Below are positions 15,298 through 23,618 of a DNA stretch of 31,953 bases, one piece after another (the first letter of the stretch is position 1; every line of letters begins with the position of its first letter). A program made the translations under genes and the position numbers. The stretch comes from Pontiellaceae bacterium. Its GTDB lineage: Bacteria > Verrucomicrobiota > Kiritimatiellia > Kiritimatiellales > Pontiellaceae. The DNA is taken from contig JAFGWS010000080.1 in assembly GCA_016937035.1 (NCBI GenBank), positions 1-31,953 on the forward strand, given 5' to 3'. The notes beneath the pieces were generated by a model that was not told where the DNA came from, ran no database searches, and saw only the letters and a list, made by a program, of their open reading frames with translations.

Positions 15298-16923
15298 TCA
15301 TCTTCTTTCGATACATCGTGTTAATGCCTCGGTGGTAAATATCAGCGGATAGAGCCTCTCCGAGTACCACAAACTCGCAAAATAGAGCCCGATCGGTCCA
15401 GCAGAAAAGGAAGTCCCATTCTTGGTTAAATCCAGTAAATGATGGACCTCATTCCCCGTGATTCCGGCCCGCATGGCGATCTCTTCAATGCCATACAACG
15501 CCGTATCCGGAGATATATTTTCCAGCCACGACACTCCGCGTGCGCATACTCGGACAGCTTTAGGGAATTTCCGTTCATCAAGTTTTTCAAGAGCTTCAAC
15601 CACGCGCACGGTTCCATACACCGGGTTTTGCTGTTTCGGGTGGGATTGGTTGCCGAACCAGAGCGGAATCCAAGCGCCGTCGGCCTGCTGCGTACGGGCA
15701 AGATAATCCAATCCAAGCTGGATCACGTTGACCATCGCCGCATCGTAATCGTCGCCCAGCTTGCCGCGCCAGCAGGTGAATGCCCGGATCATGTGCGCCG
15801 TGAGGTCGGGACAGCTGCGGTCGAAGGGAAGCTTACCCCAACCCTTGCAGAATGTCGGAATTCCGCCGTCCCGGTTTTGGAGATCCAGCAGCCACTCGAC
15901 GCCGGCTTGCGCGGCGGCGACGGTTCGGCTTGCGGCGTCGGACGATGCGTCGGACGGCATCAGGTGGTGCAGGGCGATCAGGGCCGCCGCGGTATCGTCG
16001 GCATCAGGAACCCCTCCGGAGCGGTCCGTCCAGGCCCAGCCGCCTGGGGCGGCATGGGTAAAGGGATGCTCCTCCTTGAGCTGGGTTGCCAGCAGGTAAT
16101 CGCGGATGCGGTCCCTTTGGTCGGACGGGAGATGGCTGCCAAGCGCACGTACGGACAGGGAGGTCAGCCAAGTGGATAAGTTGACGTCGATCGGCCAGCT
16201 TCCATCCTCGCGCACGGTCTCTTCCAGGAAGCGCAGGCACGACTGCGTTACGGGATGGTCGCGGAGTCCGGCACCGATCAGGCTCATGGCGACGAAGCCG
16301 GTCAAGGGGGCGGCTTCGAGGAAGCCCCCGCTTTCGGGCTGGATGCGCAGCAGAATATCCATGACGCGACTCTTCATTCCGTTCCGCCAGAACGCGGCGT
16401 GCTGGGGTCGGTTTGCATGGCGCGCCAGTCCCATGGCGATGAGGGCGGGCAAGGCGTAGCTGACCACCGGAAGGCGAAGAGAGCGGTAGAAGCGGTGGGG
16501 GAATACGGCCAGCTCAAACGGCAGTTGCGGAATGATCGACCAGTCGTCGCCCAGCTTCCCGGCCAGCATGCAGAGCGTGAGGATCGGAATCGAAAAGGTG
16601 CGGTCGCTGCCGTAAAAGCGAAGAATCGACTCGCGTACCGCCGAGGGATCGCCGACCTCTTCGCCGAGAACGCAGCGGCAGAGCAGGGTTGTGGTAAAGT
16701 TGCTCGGGCTTTCGGGGCTGTCGCCCCAGCCGCCGTCGGCATTGCGGTTGTTCCGGATCCATTCGCGGCCGCGTTCGGCCGCCTCCAGCCGTCCGCCCTG
16801 CTGCAGCGCGAACGAAGCCACGGCGGTGGCCAGCGCGGAGCTGGAAAGCTGTCCTTCCCAGCACCCTCGTTCCGTCAGTTCGGCAAGCAGGCGGGCCGTG
16901 CAGTTTTTCAGGGCATCGTTCAT
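15298..16923 (-). CDS. Squalene-hopene-cyclase-like terpene cyclase
   Basis: 541 aa. The Class II triterpene cyclase signature is clear: 'GGWAWTDRSGGVPDADDTAAALIAL' aligns with the SHC pattern around the DVDDTA acid; the catalytic DxDD is Asp307-Ala-Asp309-Asp310. QW-type repeats occur at 'ADGGWGDS', 'DGSWPIDVNLSTW', 'QNRDGGIPTF' and 'QQADGAWIPLWFGNQ', and the end 'GLYFASLWYSERLYPLIF' matches the SHC C-terminus. SHCs are usually about 630-680 aa, so this is short. It would protonate and cyclise an isoprenoid such as squalene or a linear polyprenyl. The start at 16923 overlaps the previous stop (ATGA); ATG 16935 is an alternative. The substrate is unknown; the upstream prenyl synthase suggests that a polyprenyl diphosphate derivative is possible. 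Confidence 0.85.
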   Translation of the reverse strand: MNDALKNCTARLLAELTERGCWEGQLSSSALATAVASFALQQGGRLEAAERGREWIRNNRNADGGWGDSPESPSNFTTTLLCRCVLGEEVGDPSAVRESILRFYGSDRTFSIPILTLCMLAGKLGDDWSIIPQLPFELAVFPHRFYRSLRLPVVSYALPALIAMGLARHANRPQHAAFWRNGMKSRVMDILLRIQPESGGFLEAAPLTGFVAMSLIGAGLRDHPVTQSCLRFLEETVREDGSWPIDVNLSTWLTSLSVRALGSHLPSDQRDRIRDYLLATQLKEEHPFTHAAPGGWAWTDRSGGVPDADDTAAALIALHHLMPSDASSDAASRTVAAAQAGVEWLLDLQNRDGGIPTFCKGWGKLPFDRSCPDLTAHMIRAFTCWRGKLGDDYDAAMVNVIQLGLDYLARTQQADGAWIPLWFGNQSHPKQQNPVYGTVRVVEALEKLDERKFPKAVRVCARGVSWLENISPDTALYGIEEIAMRAGITGNEVHHLLDLTKNGTSFSAGPIGLYFASLWYSERLYPLIFTTEALTRCIERR

Positions 16924-17705
16924 TTCATCAGACATCCAATGCCCAGCAGGGCGTAGAAGGTATATTCCACATCCTCGAAAACATCCTGCGTACAGCCGGA
17001 AAAGCCACCGTCTTCCCGCCAAATGGATTCGATGAATTCAAATGTTTTTTCGCGGATGGGTTCCATGTCCGCCTTCAGGACCGTCAGGGCGAACAACGCT
17101 GTCGCGGTGGACAGGAGATCCGCATTGCGGGATGTCGGGGATACGCTGAAGCCGCCGCTCTCCGGACAGAAACGTTCCATCAGCAAGGTCTTGGCCTCTT
17201 CGTTCTTGTTTTGGTTCACCACGACGGCGGCGGCGAGATTGGGGGTTGTCTGGGATGCCGAAAGCAGCAACTGTGCCGTGGGTCGATCCTCCCTGTTCAA
17301 ATGTTCCGCCGAGATGACCTTAAAAAAAATGTCGTATGGCGATTCCGCGGGATAGTCCTGCAAGCGTTCGGTCAGTTGGTTGCGCAGCGTGGGGGAAATC
17401 GGGAACATCGTGCGGAGCCGGATCAGGCTATACATGTGCACGGGATCGAGCTCCGCGCCGTCGCCAAAGGATTTAAGGTATCGCCACACGCGCAGGAGCG
17501 GAATGCGTCCGCCCAGAGTCTTGAGACACAGTGCACCGAAAACGGTGTAGTAGAGGTCGCTCCGCTCGTCGCGGCCGCGCACGCCGCCGTCCGTATTCCA
17601 GCGCGAACGAACGAAGCGGATCACCTTGCGCCGCGACGCCCCGTCCAGATAGGCGCGTGCCGTCTCGGCGAAAGCAAGGATTTGATGGGCGATGGTGTCG
17701 GACAT
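16920..17705 (-). CDS. Small prenyltransferase/cyclase-barrel protein
   Basis: 261 aa. It consists of alpha-alpha barrel repeats of the prenyltransferase/squalene oxidase type: 'TDGGVRGRDERSDLYYTVFGALCLK', 'ESGGFSVSPTSRNADLLSTATALFAL' and 'DGGFSGCTQDVFEDVEYTFYALLG'. Length and repeats resemble protein-prenyltransferase beta subunits or one barrel of a cyclase, but I see no DxDD and no clear Asp/Cys/His zinc site. It may be a non-catalytic partner of the 541-aa cyclase, whose start it overlaps by four bases. It begins in a TAATG overlap with the prenyl synthase stop. Confidence 0.75.
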   Translation of the reverse strand: MSDTIAHQILAFAETARAYLDGASRRKVIRFVRSRWNTDGGVRGRDERSDLYYTVFGALCLKTLGGRIPLLRVWRYLKSFGDGAELDPVHMYSLIRLRTMFPISPTLRNQLTERLQDYPAESPYDIFFKVISAEHLNREDRPTAQLLLSASQTTPNLAAAVVVNQNKNEEAKTLLMERFCPESGGFSVSPTSRNADLLSTATALFALTVLKADMEPIREKTFEFIESIWREDGGFSGCTQDVFEDVEYTFYALLGIGCLMK

Positions 17706-19231
17706 TATCGTCCCCCAAGCATTTTCGATGTGGTTCGCCGCAAAAATGCCTTGAGGGGGGCGGACATGATCGGGTTCAACGAGCGGATGGCTTCGTTCTT
17801 GTAGTGTTCCAACAGTTGGGCCGCCTTTTCGACCACCATGAGTTCATCGAACAGATGCGGCAGGTTGGGCGTATCCGGAGAGATCCATTCTAGGGGTTTC
17901 TGGTCGTTTGCGATCGCGAGCAGGATGGATGCGCGCAGGTCGTGATCCTCGCCGGAGCGGTATTCCTCCAGATCGTCGTGAATCTGGTAGGCGATGCCCA
18001 GCGACTCGCTGAACCGCCCGAGGGCCTGCACAAGCGATTCGTCGCCTCCGGCCGCTACCGCCCCGAGCTGGAGCGAGGCGCCAAACGCGGGCGCCGTCTT
18101 TCCTCGGAAGATTTCAATGATCTGGGCGGTGGAAAACGGGAGGCCGGCATCCAGTCCGATCAGCTCCTCGCCTTGGCCCAGGCAAAGGGCGCGGTGGTTT
18201 TCGACCGCAATCCGCACCAGCTTCGCCGTATGGTTTTCCGTTTCCGCGATCCAGCGATATCCTTCACCCACCAGAAGATCGCCGACGTTCAGGGCGACCG
18301 GGACACCATATTCACGGTGCAGCGTGGGGGCATCGTAACGGAGATCGTCGTCGTCCTCGATGTCGTCGTGGACGAGCGACGCTTTGTGGAAGCACTCCAC
18401 CGCCAAAGCCAGACGGCGGACCTCCTCGGGAAACGCCGAACGGGCTCCGCACAGCGCATCGTAGGTGCAAGCCAGTAGAAAGGGCCTCCATCGCTTGCCG
18501 TCCTTGCAGAGCCACTCGTAGGCAATTTGCTCGGTGCGCGTCGGCATCGACGCGGGATCGATCGAGTCGAACCAGCCTTCCACGATCGACCGGATACGCG
18601 TTGTGTCGACCTGGTTGATCCAAGGCGTATCCGACTTCAGCCGAATGGCCTGCCGCACCTGTTCGACATCGGTCGTCGTATTGATGCATCCGCCCTCGTT
18701 CAGCGGGATCGCCAGTCCGGGGATGGCGCCGTCGGCCATGTGGGGAAACGATTTTTCGAGGGCATGGAGGCAGCTCACGCCGATGACCGCGTCCACCTTG
18801 CCGCCTTCGAGCAGCTTCGAAACCACGGTCGAGCCCTCCGCAACAAGCACCACGTAGCCCAGCTCCTCGGCCATGGCCTGAAGTTCTCCAATGGCGCAGC
18901 GCCCGCACTCCTCGCACAGCAGGCCGAACTCGTCGATCGTGGCGGGGCAGTTCCGGGAATCCCGGAGGCATTGGGGGAGCAGCAGCAGCCGGCGTTCGTA
19001 GGGGATCGATGCGACGGTCTCCTTCCAGACCACGTTGTTGAGCAGCACCATGGCATAGTCGATCAGCCCTTGGTCGGGTGCCAGGTGTGTGGCGTGATCC
19101 CTCAGCTCCTCCATGGACAACGGCGGAACAAGCCGATGCTGCGACGCATAATCGGCAATCGCGCTACGAAGAGATTCCCGCTCGGCGAGGGTTTGCGGAA
19201 TGCCTTGGCTGGTTGTCGATGTTTTCATCAT
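17705..19231 (-). CDS. DUF116 - polyprenyl synthetase fusion
   Basis: 508 aa. Residues 80-190 match DUF116: 'LLLPQCLRDSRNCPA' then CEECGRC (Cys88, 95, 106, 109, 112) and 'GVSCLHALEK' (Cys154), a probable metal or Fe-S site. Residues 230-500 are a trans-isoprenyl diphosphate synthase: GKRWRP (245-250) for IPP, first Asp-rich motif DDIEDDDD from 289, Lys378-Thr379, and a second motif at 419-423 reading DDLEE rather than the usual DDxxD. The residue five places before the first motif is Ala, usual for products longer than farnesyl. It would build the polyprenyl chain used by the cyclase encoded two genes later. The fusion to DUF116 is unusual. The start at 19231 overlaps the radical SAM stop. 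Confidence 0.85.
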   Translation of the reverse strand: MMKTSTTSQGIPQTLAERESLRSAIADYASQHRLVPPLSMEELRDHATHLAPDQGLIDYAMVLLNNVVWKETVASIPYERRLLLLPQCLRDSRNCPATIDEFGLLCEECGRCAIGELQAMAEELGYVVLVAEGSTVVSKLLEGGKVDAVIGVSCLHALEKSFPHMADGAIPGLAIPLNEGGCINTTTDVEQVRQAIRLKSDTPWINQVDTTRIRSIVEGWFDSIDPASMPTRTEQIAYEWLCKDGKRWRPFLLACTYDALCGARSAFPEEVRRLALAVECFHKASLVHDDIEDDDDLRYDAPTLHREYGVPVALNVGDLLVGEGYRWIAETENHTAKLVRIAVENHRALCLGQGEELIGLDAGLPFSTAQIIEIFRGKTAPAFGASLQLGAVAAGGDESLVQALGRFSESLGIAYQIHDDLEEYRSGEDHDLRASILLAIANDQKPLEWISPDTPNLPHLFDELMVVEKAAQLLEHYKNEAIRSLNPIMSAPLKAFLRRTTSKMLGGR

Positions 19232-20421
19232 CCGTAGGCTCCAAATCCAAAAAACCAGTTTTTCTTGGCGAACCGGTAGGCCCAGCTACGTTCGGGAATC
19301 TCTTCGCCGGGCTGATGGTGGCTGCCGCAGGGGCACATGCCGCCCAATTCCTTCAGCAGGGTCCCCCGTCCTGAGCTGTCGACCGCATCCTCCGCCCTGA
19401 TGAAGTCTGCCAGCTTGTCCGGGTGCTCCATGATGATGCAGCCGCGCGTCGTATCGCTACTCATCTTCCGAAAGCGGGCGAGGAAGGCGGATTGGTTGAA
19501 GATGTCGAACAGCCCCGTTCCATCGCCAATGTTTTCCTTTGCAAACTGGAGCGGCGGGCACGGCTCAATCCATCCCTCGGGGCTGATATGGTTGGCCATG
19601 CCGACCGCGGCGGGACACAGCGCGTTGCCCTCGGCGTCCCAATAGGCATCGACCACGATGAGCGGGGCGGACTGGCGCACCTCGACGATAAACCGCCGCA
19701 AGTCCACGATCTGTTTGGCGTCGAGCGCCAGCTCCGGCGTCGGATGCGGTCCGACGGGGCGGTAGATGTAGTACCATAGATAGTGTGCGCCCGCCGCCGC
19801 CACGCGCTCCACGAAGGCTTTCGTTGCCAGGTCGTCGATGTTCGATTTGCAGACGCTGGTCGCCACACCGGTGACGAGCCGGTTTTCGCGGCAATGGGCG
19901 AGGCCTTCCATCGTTTGGCCATAGACGTTCGTGCCGCCCCGGCGCACATCGCTGACCGACTCCAATCCCTCGATACTGATCAGCGGGCTGATGTTGCCGA
20001 GCCGCCGCATCGTTTTCGCGATGTCGCCGGTAATGAGCGTGCCGTTGGTGAAGAGGAGGAAATAGCAGTCGGGATGCTTCTCGAAAACCTCGAAGAGTCC
20101 ATCGTGCAAAAGCGGCTCTCCGCCGAGGATGCCGAAGAAATAGGAGCCCTGCGCCTTGCACTCCCGGATGAGGTTGTCGAGGGTCTGTGGTGCGATTTGC
20201 TTCGGCGGGTTGGATTGCGATACCCAGCATCCCTGGCAGGAAAGGTTGCAGGCGTTGGTGACGGAGATGAAGAGAAAGGCCGGAAAATATTCGCCGCGCT
20301 TCATCCGCTTTTCAAAACGCCCGACCGCCCGCATGCCCTTGTAGCCAAAGTTGTAGGCAAACTTCCAGAGGAGGCGCATATCGGGCTCGGCGAGCAATCG
20401 CTTGGCCAACGTCAGGCTCAT
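19228..20421 (-). CDS. Radical SAM protein with SPASM-like tail
   Basis: 397 aa from ATG 20421, which overlaps the ferredoxin stop (ATGA) and has GGGGGA six bases upstream. The radical SAM cluster motif is Cys58-x3-Cys62-x2-Cys65 in 'NACNLSCQGCW', followed by 'FGILGGEPLLH' and 'SIEGLES'. Cys residues late in the protein ('LCPAAVGMANHISPEGWIEPCPP', 'GCIIMEHPD', 'GMCPCGSH') suggest auxiliary clusters as in SPASM enzymes. Such enzymes use 5'-deoxyadenosyl radicals to modify peptides or small molecules; HpnH is a hopanoid-linked radical SAM, but I cannot equate this with it. Context suggests a step on the terpenoid or its precursor. Confidence 0.8.
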   Translation of the reverse strand: MSLTLAKRLLAEPDMRLLWKFAYNFGYKGMRAVGRFEKRMKRGEYFPAFLFISVTNACNLSCQGCWVSQSNPPKQIAPQTLDNLIRECKAQGSYFFGILGGEPLLHDGLFEVFEKHPDCYFLLFTNGTLITGDIAKTMRRLGNISPLISIEGLESVSDVRRGGTNVYGQTMEGLAHCRENRLVTGVATSVCKSNIDDLATKAFVERVAAAGAHYLWYYIYRPVGPHPTPELALDAKQIVDLRRFIVEVRQSAPLIVVDAYWDAEGNALCPAAVGMANHISPEGWIEPCPPLQFAKENIGDGTGLFDIFNQSAFLARFRKMSSDTTRGCIIMEHPDKLADFIRAEDAVDSSGRGTLLKELGGMCPCGSHHQPGEEIPERSWAYRFAKKNWFFGFGAYG

Positions 20422-21128
20422 GGACGATCCCCCGAACACTTGCGCCGCTCTTCCAAGGCGCGGTCGATCTTCTTGCGGTTGAGCAGCGACTGGCGCTTTT
20501 CCTTGCGGGCCCTCAACGCTGCATAGACGTCATCCCCGAGTATCTCGTCCACGTTGACCTTGATGTTGGCCCGCACCGCTGCCTCGTCGTCGATCTCGGT
20601 GCCGTTGATGGGGGTTTCGGCGGACTTGGGAAAGATGATAGCGGCTTCAGGGCAGATTCGGGCGCAGGCGGGGCAATTGTTCTTGCAGCTTTCCGGGTTG
20701 ACCACGCGGATGCGGCCATCCGGGTCCTTTCCATAAACGCCGAATAGACAAAACTCGAAGCATTGGCCGCACCGGCTGCACCGGTCGTAGTCGATCAATG
20801 GATACCAGGCCGGCGGTTTGTCCCCGGGTTCGGATTCCGGTGGAGATGCGCTTCCCTTGCGACGGTGGTTATGCACCGACGCGGAAGCGGGCAGGGGATT
20901 TCCCGAAAAGGCGAAGAGCGAACGTACCGCCCGCGCATGGCAGGCGTGGATCTCAGCATGGTCCGATTGCACGATTTCCGCGAGAAACGGATCCCGCTCC
21001 TGCGCCGCCCGGCAGAGATCGGGAATCACGACCGCCTCCTCCAAGCCCGCCAGTTTTTCCAGTTCGGCGGGTTCGAGCAGGTTGCGCTCGGCACAGCGGC
21101 AGATCAGGATGGTTTTATTTGCTGACAT
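20418..21128 (-). CDS. Two-cluster ferredoxin with Cys-bearing N-terminal domain
   Basis: 236 aa from ATG 21128, overlapping the upstream propeller by 14 bases. The N-terminal part 'ILICRCAERNLL' with Cys10, 12, 39 and 63 is not assigned to a family. Residues 112-165 hold two 4Fe-4S sites: CSRCGQCFEFC (117-127) and CKNNCPACARIC (148-159). The C-terminus is charged and probably helical. No signal peptide is seen, so it is cytoplasmic and a plausible electron donor for the radical SAM enzyme encoded immediately after it. The open frame continues upstream but is antisense noise within the propeller gene. Confidence 0.75.
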   Translation of the reverse strand: MSANKTILICRCAERNLLEPAELEKLAGLEEAVVIPDLCRAAQERDPFLAEIVQSDHAEIHACHARAVRSLFAFSGNPLPASASVHNHRRKGSASPPESEPGDKPPAWYPLIDYDRCSRCGQCFEFCLFGVYGKDPDGRIRVVNPESCKNNCPACARICPEAAIIFPKSAETPINGTEIDDEAAVRANIKVNVDEILGDDVYAALRARKEKRQSLLNRKKIDRALEERRKCSGDRP

Positions 21129-22293
21129 CAACGGCCACCAGCTTTCCTTTGTCGTTGCGGCAATAGACGGTTCCGTTCGCGAGAACCGGCTGGGTCCAGC
21201 ACAGCTTCTTAAGTCCGGTGTTGAACCGGGCGATCTCTTCATACTTATCCGGAACCGCCTTGGCAAAATGGAGGATTCCCTTTTCTCCCAACACAATCAG
21301 TTTTCCGTCGGCGGCCATCAGGGAGCCGAATCCTATCTGGGTACTCCACTTTTCGGAACCATCCTCGACGGAAATGCACCGGAGGAATCCCTTGGACTTG
21401 GTCTGTCCGTCGATTCCGTAGATGTCGCGACCAAACAGGACGCAACTGCCGAAGTGGCTCTGGATCAGGTTGTTTTCCCATACCTTTTCCAGCTTGCCCG
21501 ATGAATAGTCGAGCAGCGCGCATCCTTTCTTGTAGCCGGTCGAGATGAAGACCTTGTTGCCGGGAACCAGGAGCGGGTCGCCGCCGTTGACGCCATACTT
21601 GGTTTTCCACTTGTAGCTCGAGATCGATTTGCCGGTTTTCGCCTCGACCATTTCCAGCGATTTCTCGGCAAAGAGGAACAGGCAGGTTTTGCCCTTGAAT
21701 TCAAAGACCACCGGGGATGCATAGCCCTGTTCCCCCTTGCTGCTCCAAACCACCTTTCCGGTTGTCTTGTCCAACGCCGTTCCCGTGTTTCCGATGTTGA
21801 GCAGGACGAGATCGCCGTGGATGACCGCTGAGGTGGCGATGCCCCACGTGCTGTTCTTGGCACCGGTCACCTTAAGGACGTCGGTTTTCCAAATCAGCTT
21901 GCCATCGGAGACGGTCAGGCAATAGACCACGCCGTCGCGACTGACCATGCAGAGGTTTTCGCCATCGATCACGGGCGTTGCACGCGGCCCCTTGTACGAT
22001 CCCGAGGAGGTGTGATAACTGTATTTCCAGACCTCGTCGCCACTGGAGGCATCGAGGCAAAACACCGTATCGTTCCCGTCGGCAAAGCCTGCCGTGAAGA
22101 GCTTTTCATCCTTTACGGTGACGGAGGAATAGCCGACTCCAACCTCCTTCGTCCACTTCACGCTAGCCTTTTCCGTGTTCCATCCGGTTTCAGCGGAGGT
22201 GCCGTTCGCGCTGGGTCCGCGCCATGCCGGCCAATCCTCTGCCTGAGCGAACAAAACACCCATCAGTAGAAAACATACGATCCAAATCTTCAT
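21115..22293 (-). CDS. Secreted PQQ-like beta-propeller, first gene of the long unit
   Basis: 392 aa. The signal peptide MKIWIVCFLLMGVLFAQA cleaves before EDWPAWRGPSANGTSAETGW, the classic opening of this family. Blades include 'CLDASSGDEVWKYS', 'CLTVSDGKLIWKT' and 'ALDKTTGKVVWSS'. A strong GGAGG lies about nine bases before the ATG. Because the next upstream gene is separated by 255 bases, this is the likely first gene of the long minus-strand unit. Ligand is unknown. Confidence 0.87.
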   Translation of the reverse strand: MKIWIVCFLLMGVLFAQAEDWPAWRGPSANGTSAETGWNTEKASVKWTKEVGVGYSSVTVKDEKLFTAGFADGNDTVFCLDASSGDEVWKYSYHTSSGSYKGPRATPVIDGENLCMVSRDGVVYCLTVSDGKLIWKTDVLKVTGAKNSTWGIATSAVIHGDLVLLNIGNTGTALDKTTGKVVWSSKGEQGYASPVVFEFKGKTCLFLFAEKSLEMVEAKTGKSISSYKWKTKYGVNGGDPLLVPGNKVFISTGYKKGCALLDYSSGKLEKVWENNLIQSHFGSCVLFGRDIYGIDGQTKSKGFLRCISVEDGSEKWSTQIGFGSLMAADGKLIVLGEKGILHFAKAVPDKYEEIARFNTGLKKLCWTQPVLANGTVYCRNDKGKLVAVDVSK

Positions 22294-22548
22294 GGTGCAA
22301 ATCCTCCTCTAAGGTCGGTGGGTAGTACAGGTTTTTTCCCCAGCCGTTGATGGAATAATGCGTAAAAACGTTTCCGCCTCTCGAAAAAGTGCTCGGCATT
22401 CCACGAATGGTGCGTCGCAACGGGCGGAACGGCCGGCTCGGCCTTCCCGATCGCGGACAAGCTTAAGATGGGTGTCGTGAGGATGATCTAAGGCACGACC
22501 ACGACGAGGCCGTCCTGAAAGACGGCCGGAGTTGGTCATTTGGAGAAT
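22294..22548. other. Gap holding the probable promoter of the long minus-strand unit
   Basis: 255 bases without a gene, between two minus-strand genes. It should contain the promoter for the unit starting at 22293, but I see no convincing -35/-10 pair. At 22508-22527, GGCCGTC and GACGGCC pair around CTGAAA, a stable hairpin about 20 bases downstream of the secreted-protein stop at 22549. It may end that transcript, although no T-run follows on the minus strand. Confidence 0.4.
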
Positions 22549-23361
22549 CTATTTTTTAAGGAATTCAGTCAAATATTCCTTATCGGCCTGCGAGAGCGAG
22601 GCAGCTGGGATAGGGGCGGTTTCTCCGGTTTTTGCACTCATAATGACGACGCTCCTCGTTCGGCTGTCCAGCTCAACAAATTTTGCATTCACAGAGACGA
22701 GTTTTGTTTCATTTTTGCGAGTTGTTTCGTTTTTGTAGGTGTAAGAAATAGTCCAGTCCCGATACTCAGCTACTTTCGTTTCCTCGACAAACTCCGGTGG
22801 GGTATCATCAATGGCAGACAATCTCTCAATATTTTCTACGTCACTTATTTCACCCGGATCAACCACCGTTTCAACTATGTCCTCTGTATCTTTTTTCTTC
22901 TTTGGGGCTTTAACAAACTGCGCCCCCTGAGAACCCAGCATAATACTGCCCGGAGGGCCTTTGTCGGTAATCGGAACCTTGTCGGCATCCTCTTCGTCCA
23001 TATCCTCCTCGTCTTCCAATTTGAAAAACAGTGCACCTTCTTCTACATCTCTTGGTTCACAAATGAGTTCGTAGTATCCGAGGTACTCGCCTTCGTTGTC
23101 GAAAAACAATGTCCGCCAGGTTTGGTTTTCTTTATCATATAATTTGTAGACATGGAAAAAGGTGCTTTCCGTTTCAATAGCACCAACCTCCGACACCTTT
23201 GTAGCACCTTCCGGCCAATGATCGCCGCCGAGTTCTTCCAGCAAGGCTTGAACAGCACGTTTGCCATCGGGTCCTTTTTCTTTGACGTCCGCAGCATTGG
23301 TCGCAGAAAGAAGGCCTGCGGTGAATACGGTAACTAACAGTGATTTGGCTATATTTTTCAT
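22549..23361 (-). CDS. Secreted protein with SHD1-like C-terminal domain
   Basis: 270 aa from ATG 23361 (GGAGG six bases upstream). The signal peptide MKNIAKSLLVTVFTAGLLSATNA is followed by an uncharacterised region, a strongly acidic stretch 'LEDEEDMDEEDAD' and a Lys-rich run. The last ~65 residues ('YRDWTISYTY...VSVNAKFVELDSRTRSVVI...IPAASLSQADKEYLTEF') resemble the SHD1 (Sla1 homology 1) domain, common in secreted PVC proteins, where the pattern W...G....EA.fv......v.l....g....vp...Ls..D..yl is seen. Function is unknown. It is divergent from the pilB-like gene. Confidence 0.75.
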   Translation of the reverse strand: MKNIAKSLLVTVFTAGLLSATNAADVKEKGPDGKRAVQALLEELGGDHWPEGATKVSEVGAIETESTFFHVYKLYDKENQTWRTLFFDNEGEYLGYYELICEPRDVEEGALFFKLEDEEDMDEEDADKVPITDKGPPGSIMLGSQGAQFVKAPKKKKDTEDIVETVVDPGEISDVENIERLSAIDDTPPEFVEETKVAEYRDWTISYTYKNETTRKNETKLVSVNAKFVELDSRTRSVVIMSAKTGETAPIPAASLSQADKEYLTEFLKK

Positions 23362-23618
23362 TTTTGCCCTCCGTTTGTTTATCCCGGAAGTACACTTCTG
23401 CGGGAATCTCAATAACGCTTTTAACGGTAATTGATATATTTCTTCTGAGCTGATTTCCACGTTATTCGACAAAAAACGTAGCATTGTGTTGAGCCGATGA
23501 GGAAAAAGAAGTCTGCGGAGGTTGAATGGGTGAAGGGAGCACCCCTCTTTCTGCAGGGCAAATATATAAAGGAAGGCGCGTGTTATGCTTGAATGAGTCA
23601 GATGAAAATGGTTAATGA
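23362..23618. other. Divergent intergenic region
   Basis: 257 bases between divergent genes, so it should hold promoters for both. An imperfect palindrome at 23383-23404 (CCCGGAAG TACA CTTCTGCGGG) lies about 20 bases upstream of the secreted-protein ATG and could be an operator or leader hairpin. A small hairpin GGGTG...CACCC occurs at 23528-23544. I see no convincing sigma-70 box pair; TATATAA near 23562 is a possible -10. Confidence 0.35.

Larger units (their letters stand above)
153..22293 (-). other. Putative long operon: terpenoid cyclisation plus electron transfer
   Basis: All credible genes between 153 and 22293 lie on the minus strand. From 22293 down to about 11317 nearly every junction is an overlap (14 nt at 21115-21128; ATGA overlaps at 20418-20421, 19228-19231, 16920-16923, 12449-12452 and 11505-11508; TAATG at 17705) or a gap of about 50 bases or less. 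Below 11317 the junctions are wider and most contain inverted-repeat elements. No clear terminator or opposing gene breaks the run. Whether it is a single transcript is inference; the repeats could process or attenuate it. Confidence 0.6.
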
